Made by a program: the position numbers and the translations under genes | Shown: piece after piece, positions 7,542 through 15,529 of the stretch | Numbering within the stretch: the stretch's first letter is position 1 | Layout of the letters: each line of letters opens with the position of its first letter | The notes under the pieces: generated by a model | What the model was told of the DNA's origin: nothing | Seen by the model: only the letters and a program-made list of their open reading frames with translations | Database searches by the model: none | Assembly: GCA_024693415.1 (NCBI GenBank) | Contig: JAILKX010000159.1 | Location: 1-22,781, forward strand | Direction: 5' to 3' | From: Bacilli bacterium | GTDB taxonomy: Bacteria > Bacillota_I > Bacilli_A > RFN20 > CAG-826 | DNA: 22,781 bases

Positions 7542-7547
7542 TATAAT
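7542..7547 (+). promoter_or_regulatory. -10 box of the rnc-ftsY-ylxM-ffh operon, leaderless spacing
   Basis: A perfect TATAAT ends 7 nt before the rnc ATG at 7555, and no Shine-Dalgarno is present. The region 17 nt upstream has no good -35 (TGGGCG). A small GGCGAAAAGGCC hairpin lies in the spacer, with its GGC and GCC arms at 7521-7523 and 7530-7532. Confidence 0.55.
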
Positions 7548-7554
7548 TATCCCC

Positions 7555-8250
7555 ATGAGCAGCATTTACCGCGATCTGTACCGCAAATTCTCCATATTGC
7601 CGCACGACGAAAAACTCTATGAGCTCGCCTTCACCCATTCCTCCTATAACGGCATGGTGGGCACCCACCACGAAGACTATGAGAGGATGGAGTTTTTGGG
7701 CGACTCGATCATCGGCATGGTCACGAGCATCCTCTGCTACAAGCTCCATCCCGAGATGGAGCAGGGCCAACTATCGGTCCTCAAGGCGCAGTTCATCTGC
7801 TCCAATTCCGAGGCCGAATACGCCAAAAAGATAGGGCTCGTCCCATATATCCGGGTCGGCGCCTCGCTATCGAAGGCGGTGGAGGCCAACATCCCGGTCC
7901 TCGAGGACGTCTTCGAATCGTTCATCGGGGCCGTCTACCTCGACCAGGGCCTCGACTTCTGCGTGAACCTCGTGACCAAACTCATCTACGACGACATCAA
8001 GGAGGCGAAGATCGACGTCGAGATCAACCCGAAGTCGCGCCTTCAGGAGGCGATGCAGGCCGAGCGCCGCGAATCGGTGACCTACAAGATCCTTGAGGAC
8101 ACCGTCACCAATGGGGTCCACGAATTCCTCGCCGCCGTCTATTTCGAGAACGATGAACTCGGGCGTGGGACCGGGCCCAACAAGAAAGCCGCCGAAACCG
8201 CGGCCGCCCGCGACGCCTTGTCGCGCATGTCGCTGCCGGAGGATTACTGA
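7555..8250 (+). CDS. rnc: Ribonuclease III
   Basis: A 231-aa protein of normal family length. The catalytic signature ERMEFLGDSI sits near residues 43-52 and the second acidic cluster VLEDVFESFIGAVYLD near 109-124. A C-terminal double-stranded RNA binding domain starts at NPKSRLQEAMQ and ends with KKAAETAAARDAL. RNase III cleaves double-stranded RNA, including rRNA precursors. An ATG at 7516 is in frame but lies upstream of the -10 box and adds residues not seen in the family, so 7555 is chosen. The TGA stop overlaps the ftsY ATG by one base. In B. subtilis smc lies between rnc and ftsY; here it is missing. Confidence 0.96.
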   Translation: MSSIYRDLYRKFSILPHDEKLYELAFTHSSYNGMVGTHHEDYERMEFLGDSIIGMVTSILCYKLHPEMEQGQLSVLKAQFICSNSEAEYAKKIGLVPYIRVGASLSKAVEANIPVLEDVFESFIGAVYLDQGLDFCVNLVTKLIYDDIKEAKIDVEINPKSRLQEAMQAERRESVTYKILEDTVTNGVHEFLAAVYFENDELGRGTGPNKKAAETAAARDALSRMSLPEDY

Positions 8251-9251
8251 TGGGATTATTCGCATTCCTTAAGAACAAGTTCGGGAAGAAGGCGGAAACG
8301 CCGACCCCCGCGAAAGAAGATGAGTCGCTCAAGACCTATGAGAAGGGGCTTGCGAAATCGCGCAAGGCCTTCGCCTCGCGCCTCGATGAACTCTCCAAGC
8401 GCTACGCCAAGGTCAACGGCGACTATTTCGAGGAGCTCGAGCAGATCCTCATCGAGAGCGACGTCGGCGTCGAGCTTTCGATCCGCCTGATCGAGGAATT
8501 GCTCGACAAGTCCGAGAAGGAGAAGATCTCTGAGCCGAAGGAGATCAACGACGCCCTAGTCGATCTGATGTTCGTCGATTACGCCACCAAAGGCGATTCG
8601 ATCGAGAACGAGATCCGGTTCGCAAAAGAAGGCCCGACCGTCCTATTGGTCGTCGGCGTCAACGGGGTCGGCAAGACCACCTCGATCGCCAAATTGGCCT
8701 ACCGCTATATCAATAAGGGCAAGAAAGTGATGCTCGTGGCCGGGGATACCTTCAGGGCCGGCGCGGTGGAGCAGCTCAAGATCTGGGCTGGCCGCCTCAA
8801 TTGCCCGATCGTCACCGGCGCCGAGAATAGCGACCCGGCCTCCGTCGCCTTCAATGGGGCGCAGTACGCCAAGCAAAATGGCATCGACCTCATGATCGTC
8901 GATACCGCAGGCCGCCAGCAGACCAAGGCGAACCTCATGCAGGAACTAGGCAAGATCAGCCGCGTCATCGGGAAGGAAATCCCGGGCGCGCCGCACGAAT
9001 CCTTCCTCATCATCGACGGGACGACCGGGCAAAACGGCGTCCTTCAGGCCAAGGCGTTCAAGGAAGTGGCCGACCTCACCGGCATCGTCATCACCAAGAT
9101 GGACGGCACCTCCAAAGGCGGCATCATCCTCTCGATCCGCGACGAGCTCGGCGTCCCCGTGCGCTTCATGGGGCTAGGCGAACGGATGGAGGACCTCCAG
9201 GAATTCGACCTCGACAAGTACCTCTACGGCCTGCTTCTTGGGAGCGAATGA
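8250..9251 (+). CDS. ftsY: Signal recognition particle receptor FtsY
   Basis: A 333-aa SRP GTPase with a very short N-terminal A region (about 30 residues, basic rather than strongly acidic), as in many Gram-positives. The N domain covers about 30-125. The G domain shows GVNGVGKT (136-143), [24 protein letters not shown] and [10 protein letters not shown]. FtsY docks ribosome-SRP complexes at the membrane. DTAGR is followed by QQT, where a leucine is usual in the family; this is a mild variation. The start has a good Shine-Dalgarno (GGAGG inside the 3' end of rnc). Its SRP partner ffh is encoded two genes downstream. Confidence 0.97.
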   Translation: MGLFAFLKNKFGKKAETPTPAKEDESLKTYEKGLAKSRKAFASRLDELSKRYAKVNGDYFEELEQILIESDVGVELSIRLIEELLDKSEKEKISEPKEINDALVDLMFVDYATKGDSIENEIRFAKEGPTVLLVVGVNGVGKTTSIAKLAYRYINKGKKVMLVAGDTFRAGAVEQLKIWAGRLNCPIVTGAENSDPASVAFNGAQYAKQNGIDLMIVDTAGRQQTKANLMQELGKISRVIGKEIPGAPHESFLIIDGTTGQNGVLQAKAFKEVADLTGIVITKMDGTSKGGIILSIRDELGVPVRFMGLGERMEDLQEFDLDKYLYGLLLGSE

Positions 9252-9252
9252 A

Positions 9253-9591
9253 ATGGGCAGCGACCTCCTCGCGGAACGCGCGCGCATCGTGGATCTATTA
9301 TCGATCTATGGGAAATTATTGACCCCGAAGCAGCGCGACGTCGCATCCGCCTATTACCTCTACGACCTGTCCCTCAGCGAAATCGCCGAGGAGCATGGCA
9401 TATCGCGCGCCGGCGTAAGCGACGCGCTCTCCAAAGCGGTGGAGCATCTCGAACGCTACGAATCCGCGCTCGAATTGCTCCGGAAGAACGAATCCCTCAA
9501 AAGGGAATTGGACCGCATCGCGAAGCTTCCGCTCAATGAGAAGCTCGCCGCATTTGAAACACTAGGAAAGGAATTGGAAAATGGCATTTGA
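9253..9591 (+). CDS. ylxM: YlxM-like SRP-associated helix-turn-helix protein
   Basis: A 112-aa protein with a sigma-70 region 4-like helix-turn-helix: LTPKQRDVASAYYLYDLSLS followed by EIAEEHGISRAGVSDALSKA. The location between ftsY and ffh is diagnostic for YlxM, and relatives are reported to modulate SRP GTPase activity. A TTG at 9238 would extend it by five residues into ftsY. ATG 9253 is preferred because GGAG lies 8 nt before it. The gene overlaps ffh by 11 nt, which suggests translational coupling. Confidence 0.92.
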   Translation: MGSDLLAERARIVDLLSIYGKLLTPKQRDVASAYYLYDLSLSEIAEEHGISRAGVSDALSKAVEHLERYESALELLRKNESLKRELDRIAKLPLNEKLAAFETLGKELENGI

Positions 9592-10927
9592 ATCCCTCTC
9601 CGATAGGTTTGGCTCGATCTTCAAGAAGCTTCGCGGCCAATCCCGTCTGACCGAGAAGAACATGGACGACATGCTCAAGGAGATCCGCATGGCGCTCCTC
9701 GAGGCCGACGTGAACTTCAAGGTCGTCAAATCCTTCGTCGCCGACGTCAAGGAAAAGGCCTTGGGCCAGGACGTCTACGCCAAGGTCAATCCGTCGCAGA
9801 TGGTCGTCAAGATCGTCCACGACGAGATCGAGGAGCTTTTGGGCGCCGAACAGACCGAGATCTCCTACAAGTCCCACCCGACGGTCTTGATGCTAGTCGG
9901 CTTGCAGGGCACCGGCAAAACCACGACCGCCGGCAAATTGGCCTACCTCCAGAAGAATAAGCTGAACAAAAAGGTGATGCTCGCGGCCCTCGACGTCTAC
10001 CGTCCCGCCGCCATCGCTCAGCTCGAAACCCTCGCCAAGCAAAACGGCGTCGGCTTCTTCTCCCTTGGCATCGAAGACCCGGTCAAGATTGCCGTCGAAG
10101 CCAAGAAGAAGGCCGCCGAAGAAGGCTATGACGTCTTGATTCTTGACACCGCTGGCCGACTTCAGATCGACGAAGCCCTGATGGAAGAGCTCAAGAAGAT
10201 CAACCACGAAGTCCACCCCGACGAAGTGCTGCTGCTCGTTGACGCCGCGGCCGGCCAAGACGCCGTGAACGTCGCCAACGCCTTCAACCAAGACCTCCGC
10301 CTAAGCGGCATCATCATGTCGAAGCTAGACGGCGATGCCCGCGGCGGCTCCGCATTATCGATCAAATACCTGACCGGTCTCCCGATCAAGTTCGCCGGCG
10401 TCGGCGAGAAGATGACCGACCTCGAGATCTTCTATCCCTCCCGCATGGCGGATAGGATCCTCGGCATGGGCGACGTCGTCACCCTCGTCGAGAAGGCGAA
10501 GGAAGCGATCGACGAGAAAGAGGCCGAGCGCGAAGCCAAGAAGATGATGGACGGTGAGTTCACCCTCGAGGACATGCTTCGCCAGATGAAGCAGGTCCAG
10601 AAGATCGGGTCGCTTGGCAAAATCGCCTCGATGATCCCCGGCATGCCGAAGCTCACCGACGAGCAGAAGGCGGCCGCCGAGAAGGAGATGAAGGTCTTCG
10701 AATCGGTCATCAATTCGATGACGCCTTACGAAAGAAGGCACCCCGAGATCCTCCGCTTCTCGCACAAGAACAGGATCGCCAAAGGCAGCGGCCTCACCAA
10801 TGCCGACATCAACCGCGTCTTGAGGCGCTACGACCAGAGCAAGCAGCTCATGAAGCAGATGAAGCAATACCAGAAGACCGGCAAGATGCCACCCGGAATG
10901 GGCGGCATGGGCGGCTTCGGGAGGTAA
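9581..10927 (+). CDS. ffh: Signal recognition particle protein Ffh
   Basis: A 448-aa protein with N domain (1-95), G domain with GLQGTGKT at 107-114, DVYRPAAIAQL, DTAGRLQIDEALMEEL and SKLDGDARGG, then a methionine-rich M domain from about 325. The M domain ends in MPPGMGGMGGFGR. Ffh binds signal peptides and the 4.5S/6S SRP RNA (that gene is not in the window) and pairs with FtsY at the membrane. The start has AAAGGA in a suitable position inside the end of ylxM. The next gene follows after 3 nt and uses GGGAGG in the last ffh codons as its Shine-Dalgarno. Confidence 0.97.
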   Translation: MAFESLSDRFGSIFKKLRGQSRLTEKNMDDMLKEIRMALLEADVNFKVVKSFVADVKEKALGQDVYAKVNPSQMVVKIVHDEIEELLGAEQTEISYKSHPTVLMLVGLQGTGKTTTAGKLAYLQKNKLNKKVMLAALDVYRPAAIAQLETLAKQNGVGFFSLGIEDPVKIAVEAKKKAAEEGYDVLILDTAGRLQIDEALMEELKKINHEVHPDEVLLLVDAAAGQDAVNVANAFNQDLRLSGIIMSKLDGDARGGSALSIKYLTGLPIKFAGVGEKMTDLEIFYPSRMADRILGMGDVVTLVEKAKEAIDEKEAEREAKKMMDGEFTLEDMLRQMKQVQKIGSLGKIASMIPGMPKLTDEQKAAAEKEMKVFESVINSMTPYERRHPEILRFSHKNRIAKGSGLTNADINRVLRRYDQSKQLMKQMKQYQKTGKMPPGMGGMGGFGR

Positions 10928-10930
10928 TAT

Positions 10931-12763
10931 ATGGAAGATGAAGTCCTCTATAAGCCCAAAGAACTCTTCGACACGCGCTTAAAGAAGCAATACCACGAAG
11001 CGGCGTTAGAATACTTCGAGGAGCTGACCGCGACGAGCAAAGTCGACCCGCAGGTCAACAAGGTCCACGTCGACGAATACAAGAAGGCGAAGGCCGCCGC
11101 CGACGAGATGGCGCAGAAAACGGCCTCGGCCCGCGCTGGCAAAACCGCGGCGATGGTCTTCATGATCATCTGCTTCGTCGTCGGGGCGATCCTCATCGCC
11201 GCATCGTTTGCCAACGGATTCAATTGGATCACCCTCGTGATCGGCATCGTCCTCATCGGAGGAGGCGTTGGCCTCATCTTCCTGATGAGGTCGCAGGCCA
11301 AGAAGGCGGCGAAGCTCGCCGAGGAGCTCAAGAAGCTCCGGGCGGAAGAGGAGATCAAGCTCCGCCAGTGCTACGCCGACATGGCGCCCCTAAACGCCCT
11401 CTACGACTGGAACATCCCGCTCAAGGTCATGGAGAAGGCGACCCCGATCATCGACCTCGACCCCTATTTCCGGCCCGAGAAGCTCGCCTACCTCATGGAG
11501 AAGTTCGACTTCCCGGAGGAGACCGACCCGAACATCAGCACCGTCGGGGTGATCTCCGGCCAGATCGAAGGCAACCCCTTCGTCCTGGAGCGCGTGATCG
11601 AGCACGACTTCCGGCCCAAGACCTACGAAGGGACCCTCGTCATCACCTGGACCACCTATTCGACCGACTCGAAGGGTCGGCGCGTGGCCCATCATCACTC
11701 CGAGACCCTCCACGCCTACGCCGAGCACGACGCGCCCTATTACATCCATGACACGCGCCTCGTCTACGGCAACGAAGCGGCGCCGCGCCTGCACTTCACC
11801 CGCCAGCCCACTAACGCCCATAGGATGAACGAGAAGGAGCGCAAGAAGGCGGTGGATGCCGGGGCGAAGAAACTCTCGAAGCTCGCTGAGAAAACCATCA
11901 CGGCGGAGCATTCCTTCTCCCCGATGACCAATGAGGAATTCGACGTCTTCTTCAACGCCTTAGACCGCGATAACGAAGTCGAATTCCGCTTGCTCTTCAC
12001 CCCGCTCGCCCAGGCGAATATGCTCGACCTGCTCGAGGATCCCGCCCCTTATGGCGACGACTTCATCATGGTGAAGGACGGCAAGCTCACATCGGTGGCG
12101 ACCCTGCACAGCCAGACGTTCGACTATTCGGGGAACCCCGAGCTGTTCCTCCACTACGACCACGCGGAGGCGAAATCGATCTTCCTCGATTACTGCGACG
12201 GGTTCATCCAAAGTTTGTTCTTCGATCTGGCCCCGATCCTATCGATCCCGCTCTACCAGATGCACAAGAGCACCGAGTACATCTACAACCAGCAATACCG
12301 CGCCAACGTCACCTCCTATGAGCAGGAGGTCATGGCCAACGCGATGGCGCCCGAGATCTTCTACCCGAAGGGCGCCGACCATAGCCTGCCCCTGATCCTA
12401 AAGGCCACCAAGTCCAGCAAGATGGGCAAAGGCGATGGGGTCAACATCCACTCGATGTCGTACAAGACCACCCCGAGGACCGATTACGTAAGCGTCCTAG
12501 GGGGAGATGGGCGCTACCATAACGTCCCCGTCCACTGGATCCAATACGACCGGGTGGAAGCCAATAACCAGATCGGCATCACCTATGCCGACTCCGCCAC
12601 AAGAAGCAGCTACAATTCCGCTCTGGCGGCCGGAAGATTCAAGGACCTGCTGTCCGGCAATAACGCCTCTTCGCACTTCGAAAGAGGCCTGCTCGCGGTG
12701 TACCTCGGCAAGGCGTTCGACGCCCAGGCCGACGGCCAAATTGAGTCTATATTTAGGAATTGA
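10931..12763 (+). CDS. Large membrane protein of unknown function, LemA partner (DUF3137-like C-terminal signature)
   Basis: I do not recognise this 610-aa protein by name. Residues 1-65 are polar and helical, and two membrane helices follow at about 73-117 (MVFMIICFVVGAILIAA and ITLVIGIVLIGGGVGLIFL) with a basic stretch between the second helix and a charged coiled-coil-like segment (about 120-140). The rest is a large soluble part, probably cytoplasmic. Near 336-367 it shows FDVFFNALDRDNEVEFRLLF followed by TPLAQ. This resembles the F..yF...D..EaRyLLTP pattern of DUF3137 proteins, which often neighbour lemA; that link is inference. It starts 3 nt after ffh with a strong Shine-Dalgarno, so it is co-expressed with the SRP genes, and lemA follows after 41 nt. 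Confidence 0.88.
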   Translation: MEDEVLYKPKELFDTRLKKQYHEAALEYFEELTATSKVDPQVNKVHVDEYKKAKAAADEMAQKTASARAGKTAAMVFMIICFVVGAILIAASFANGFNWITLVIGIVLIGGGVGLIFLMRSQAKKAAKLAEELKKLRAEEEIKLRQCYADMAPLNALYDWNIPLKVMEKATPIIDLDPYFRPEKLAYLMEKFDFPEETDPNISTVGVISGQIEGNPFVLERVIEHDFRPKTYEGTLVITWTTYSTDSKGRRVAHHHSETLHAYAEHDAPYYIHDTRLVYGNEAAPRLHFTRQPTNAHRMNEKERKKAVDAGAKKLSKLAEKTITAEHSFSPMTNEEFDVFFNALDRDNEVEFRLLFTPLAQANMLDLLEDPAPYGDDFIMVKDGKLTSVATLHSQTFDYSGNPELFLHYDHAEAKSIFLDYCDGFIQSLFFDLAPILSIPLYQMHKSTEYIYNQQYRANVTSYEQEVMANAMAPEIFYPKGADHSLPLILKATKSSKMGKGDGVNIHSMSYKTTPRTDYVSVLGGDGRYHNVPVHWIQYDRVEANNQIGITYADSATRSSYNSALAAGRFKDLLSGNNASSHFERGLLAVYLGKAFDAQADGQIESIFRN

Positions 12764-12804
12764 AATGATAGATAATTATCAATGACCATAGGAGGAAAAT
12801 CACA

Positions 12805-13470
12805 ATGGCAAATGAATTAGACGAAACTGATGTGAGCTTAATCTCGGAAGAAGGCCGCGACGCCCACGTCATTCAGAAACAGGTAGCGGTTAAGCTCGAC
12901 GGCATGGACAAGTTCGTCAACGTCGCCACCTGGTTCATCTTCATCATCGGCGGCATCGTCTGGAACATGAGGGTCTCCAAAGCCCGCAACTACCTGCAGC
13001 AATTGCAGCAGAAGATCCAGGCCACCGCGTCCACGATCGACAACTACCAGACCCAGCGCGTCGTCATCCTTCAGAACTGCGCCAAGCTCCTCGACAAAGC
13101 CGTCGACCTCGACAAGTCCACCTTCACCGAAATCGCCAAGTACCGCTCCGGCAACGTCTCCGACGAAGCCCGCAACCAGTTGGCCGATAAGATCGATTCC
13201 GTCGATCGCTCGATCAAGGTCGCCTTCGAGAACTACCCCGACCTCAAGGCCCACCAGGAAATCGCCGACGCGATGAGGCAGAACTCCTACCTCCAGCAGG
13301 AGATCACCGCCGCCCGCGAAGCCTACAATGACGCGGTCCTCCGCTGGAACGCCGAAATCTTCCAGCCCTGGGCCAAGAAGCGCGCCGCCGCGAAAGCCGG
13401 CTACACCACCCGCATCCCCTTCACCGCTTCCAAAGAGATGAAGGAAAAGAGCGAAGGCGTCTTCTTCTGA
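12805..13470 (+). CDS. lemA: LemA family membrane-anchored protein
   Basis: A 221-aa protein with one membrane helix near residues 38-54 (VATWFIFIIGGIVWNM) after a polar N-terminus, followed by the long helical LemA domain. The family signature is clear at NYPDLKAHQEIADAMRQN, then SYLQQEITAAREAYNDAV, and the end reads GYTTRIPFTASKEMKEKSEG. LemA proteins form helical bundles at the membrane; their function is poorly known. Start: AGGAGG lies 8 nt before the ATG. It is the last gene of the run beginning with rnc and is followed by a strong terminator. In canonical Bacillota order rpsP would sit here, so the lemA module is an insertion in the conserved block. Confidence 0.94.
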   Translation: MANELDETDVSLISEEGRDAHVIQKQVAVKLDGMDKFVNVATWFIFIIGGIVWNMRVSKARNYLQQLQQKIQATASTIDNYQTQRVVILQNCAKLLDKAVDLDKSTFTEIAKYRSGNVSDEARNQLADKIDSVDRSIKVAFENYPDLKAHQEIADAMRQNSYLQQEITAAREAYNDAVLRWNAEIFQPWAKKRAAAKAGYTTRIPFTASKEMKEKSEGVFF

Positions 13471-13500
13471 TATCCCTATATATAATAATAAGGATCTATG

Positions 13501-13528
13501 AACTGCTCGGAATCTCCGGGCAGTTTTT
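13501..13528 (+). terminator. Intrinsic terminator after lemA
   Basis: An 11-bp stem (13501-13511 with 13515-13525, one G-U pair, loop ATC) is followed by a run of five T. It ends the rnc-to-lemA transcription unit. Confidence 0.92.
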
Positions 13529-13533
13529 CCTTG

Positions 13534-13583
13534 GGGCCCGCCCGAGCCTAACAGGCTGTCGGGGTGGGCCGCCGGAGGCCACC
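13534..13583 (+). repeat. Dispersed structured intergenic repeat, copy 3
   Basis: It carries the same CCGCCCGAGC and GCTGTCGGGGTGG blocks. The inner stem is AGCCT (13545-13549) and AGGCT (13553-13557) with loop AAC. The outer arms GGCCCGCCC (13535-13543) and GGGTGGGCC (13562-13570) pair with one G-U. A second small GGCC/GGCC hairpin follows. It sits between two terminators, at the junction between the lemA run and the inverted rpsP-trmD block. Confidence 0.75.
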
Positions 13584-13605
13584 AAAAAAGCGCCCTGAGG
13601 CGCTT
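13584..13605 (-). terminator. Intrinsic terminator of the rpsP-khpA-rimM-trmD operon
   Basis: On the minus strand AAGCGCC/GGCGCTT (plus 13588-13594 and 13599-13605, loop of 4) runs into a T-tract, seen as the A-run 13584-13589. The stem contains part of the trmD stop codon, the same arrangement as at tex. Confidence 0.85.
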
Positions 13606-14389
13606 AGTCTTCCTTCTTGGAATGGAGGAAGCGTTTCCCTTTCTCAAGGGCCTCGCTTTCCCACTTGGGCGTAATGCCGGAATCGTAGTCGGAGAGCAGC
13701 TTCAAGTCTTGCTTTGAAAGCGTCAATTTCTTGAAGAGGTCCGGCCGGTGTTCCCGCGTGAGCAATAAGCTCATTCTGCGCCGCCACTTCTCGATGGCGA
13801 CATGGTTCCCGGAATAGAGGATGTCGGGAACGGTCATGCCTTCGTAGTCATAGGGTTCGGCGTATTGGGGATACTCGAGGAGGCTGTCGTTGAAGGACTC
13901 GTCGTTCAGCGAGTCGCTTGTGATGGCTCCGTCTAGGAGGCGGATCACGGAATCGGAGATCGCCATCGCGGGGATCTCGCCTCCGGTGAGGATGTAGTCG
14001 CCGATTGACACTAGCTCATCGACATAGGAGTTCACGCGTTCATCGATTCCCTCATAATGGCCGCAAATGATAATCAAATCATCAAGTTCTGCAAATCTTT
14101 TTGCGGTTTGCTCGTCATAGGTATGGCCCCTGGGGGACATGAGGATGACGTGGGAATTCTCCTTGCGGACGCTATGGAGGGCATCGACGATCGGCTGGCA
14201 TTGCTCGATGAGCCCAGCCCCTCCGCCGACGGGGTGGTTATCGACCCTTCCCCATTTGTCCTTGGTGAAGTCGCGGATGTTGACCACGTTCAAAGTCGCG
14301 ACGCCTTTTCCGAGCGCGCGCTTCATGATGGAGTTGGTCGAGAAGCCCTCGAACATCTCCGGGAACAGGGTCAATATCGAGATGTTCAT
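13604..14389 (-). CDS. trmD: tRNA (guanine-37-N1)-methyltransferase TrmD
   Basis: A 261-aa protein, slightly longer than the usual 240-250. It shows DNHPVGGGAGLIEQCQPIVD, LMSPRGHTYDEQTAKRFAEL, IIICGHYEGIDERV and SIGDYILTGGEIPAMAISDS, the knotted AdoMet-binding core of TrmD. The enzyme methylates G37 beside the anticodon to prevent frameshifting. Its ATG overlaps the rimM stop (ATGA, 4 nt), and GAAGGA upstream serves as Shine-Dalgarno. It is the last gene of the minus-strand operon and ends inside a terminator. Confidence 0.97.
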   Translation of the reverse strand: MNISILTLFPEMFEGFSTNSIMKRALGKGVATLNVVNIRDFTKDKWGRVDNHPVGGGAGLIEQCQPIVDALHSVRKENSHVILMSPRGHTYDEQTAKRFAELDDLIIICGHYEGIDERVNSYVDELVSIGDYILTGGEIPAMAISDSVIRLLDGAITSDSLNDESFNDSLLEYPQYAEPYDYEGMTVPDILYSGNHVAIEKWRRRMSLLLTREHRPDLFKKLTLSKQDLKLLSDYDSGITPKWESEALEKGKRFLHSKKED

Positions 14390-14895
14390 AGCATTCCTTC
14401 CACAACCTCGATCCTGATGGTCTTATTCTCGACATCAACGTCGGTAATGAATTTGTCAACGAAAGGCACGAAATAATCCTTATCTCCTTTGCGTTCGATG
14501 CGGAGGGATTTGGTGGGGGCGTAGTCCAAAACGTCCTTGACTTCACCCTGCGGGTTTCCGTCTTGGTCGATGACCTTGCACCCGATGAGGTCGCTGAGCC
14601 TAAATGTATCTTTCGGCATGGGCGCATCCGCTTTGTCCATGTTGACGGTGCGCTTGAGGAAGCGCTCCGCCTCATCGATGGTCTGGATCTCGGCGAAACG
14701 GATGATATAGGTGTCGCCGGCGTTGCGGAAAGAAGCCAGGGTGACCTCTTCCTTCTCTCCCGTCTTGTCGTTGAGCAGGAAGTACTTTCTGCCCTTCTTG
14801 AAGCGGAGGTCGGGGAAGTCGGTCATCGAGACGGCTTTGAAGGCGCCCTGAAGGCCAAACGTTTTTTGCAGGTAGGCGATTGCTAATAGTTCCAT
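14386..14895 (-). CDS. rimM: Ribosome maturation factor RimM
   Basis: A 169-aa protein of normal length. The N-terminal RimM beta-barrel reads YLQKTFGLQGAFKAVSMTDF. The C-terminal PRC-barrel starts around CKVIDQDGNPQGEVKDVLDY and includes DYFVPFVDKFITDVDVENK. RimM binds S19 and assists 30S head maturation. It has no visible Shine-Dalgarno. Instead a small hairpin that contains the khpA stop codon ends 12 nt before its ATG. It overlaps trmD by 4 nt. Confidence 0.95.
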   Translation of the reverse strand: MELLAIAYLQKTFGLQGAFKAVSMTDFPDLRFKKGRKYFLLNDKTGEKEEVTLASFRNAGDTYIIRFAEIQTIDEAERFLKRTVNMDKADAPMPKDTFRLSDLIGCKVIDQDGNPQGEVKDVLDYAPTKSLRIERKGDKDYFVPFVDKFITDVDVENKTIRIEVVEGML

Positions 14896-14913
14896 ATAAA
14901 GAAACGGCGGGAA

Positions 14914-15201
14914 TTATTTCCCGTCGTCCTCTTTTTTCTCTTCGTCGAAGCTTTCGAACTTCAAGTGGATATGAACGTTGGAATCATCGGCTTTGCCGGC
15001 GATGCCAATCACTTCGCGCAGCGCGTTCGCGACAGCACCCCTTTTCCCGATGAGCCTTGCGGTGTCAGCGTCTTCGGCCACGATGAGGATGGAGATGTCT
15101 CTCCTGCCATTGGAGGGCAATTCCCTGATCATGACGGCTTCGGGGTTCTCAAGAAGCGGGTCGATGATCGGGTGGATTATGGCGGCGAAGTCGCGTTTCA
15201 T
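14914..15201 (-). CDS. khpA: KH-domain RNA-binding protein KhpA (YlqC)
   Basis: A 95-aa single KH domain protein with the GxxG loop GKRG at residues 52-55 (TARLIGKRGAVANALREV), preceded by beta strands with DISILIVAEDADT. The tail is acidic and lysine-rich. KhpA forms a complex with KhpB/Jag in Gram-positives and binds RNA. The position directly after rpsP is conserved. The rpsP stop TAA shares one base with its ATG, so translation is probably coupled. Confidence 0.95.
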   Translation of the reverse strand: MKRDFAAIIHPIIDPLLENPEAVMIRELPSNGRRDISILIVAEDADTARLIGKRGAVANALREVIGIAGKADDSNVHIHLKFESFDEEKKEDDGK

Positions 15202-15476
15202 TACTTGGCGGCCTTTTTGCTTTCAGCGTACTTTGCCATGATGCCCTTCTGGGAGAACATGGCGCGGACGGAGTCGGAGGGGACAGCGCCGTTGTTGAGC
15301 CACTTCAAGGCAAGCTCTTCGTTGATGACGGCAACCTCACCGGCGGCTTTCGGATTGTAGGTTCCGATCTGCTCGATGATCCTGCCATCCCTGGCGAAGC
15401 GGCTGTCTGCTGCAACAATGCGATAGACCGGGTCTTTGTGACGGCCGATGCGGGTTAATCTGATTTTGACTGACAT
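15201..15476 (-). CDS. rpsP: Small ribosomal subunit protein bS16
   Basis: A 91-aa protein starting [20 protein letters not shown], the diagnostic S16 N-terminus, and continuing with [21 protein letters not shown] longer frame to 15551 exists, but it runs back through the promoter. ATG 15476 has AAGGAG in ideal position and fits the family length. It is the first gene of the minus-strand operon, with a consensus-like promoter just upstream. Confidence 0.97.
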   Translation of the reverse strand: MSVKIRLTRIGRHKDPVYRIVAADSRFARDGRIIEQIGTYNPKAAGEVAVINEELALKWLNNGAVPSDSVRAMFSQKGIMAKYAESKKAAK

Positions 15477-15500
15477 GGTTAAATCTCCTTTGCGAGCAAT

Positions 15501-15529
15501 ATAATATGTATACGCGCGAGGGCTGTCAA
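15501..15529 (-). promoter_or_regulatory. Strong sigma-A-type promoter of rpsP operon
   Basis: On the minus strand a perfect TTGACA (plus 15524-15529), exactly 17 nt spacing and TATTAT (plus 15501-15506). It predicts a leader of about 18 nt with a good Shine-Dalgarno, typical for a highly expressed ribosomal gene. Confidence 0.85.

Noticed and set aside
7516..7554. Upstream ATG start for rnc
   Set aside because: It lies before the -10 box and adds 13 residues absent from RNase III proteins.
9238..9252. TTG start for ylxM
   Set aside because: ATG 9253 has a well-placed GGAG and the usual family length.
718..13583. Reading the dispersed repeats as intrinsic terminators
   Set aside because: None is followed by a T-run; for fakA, lemA and trmD a separate, better terminator is adjacent.
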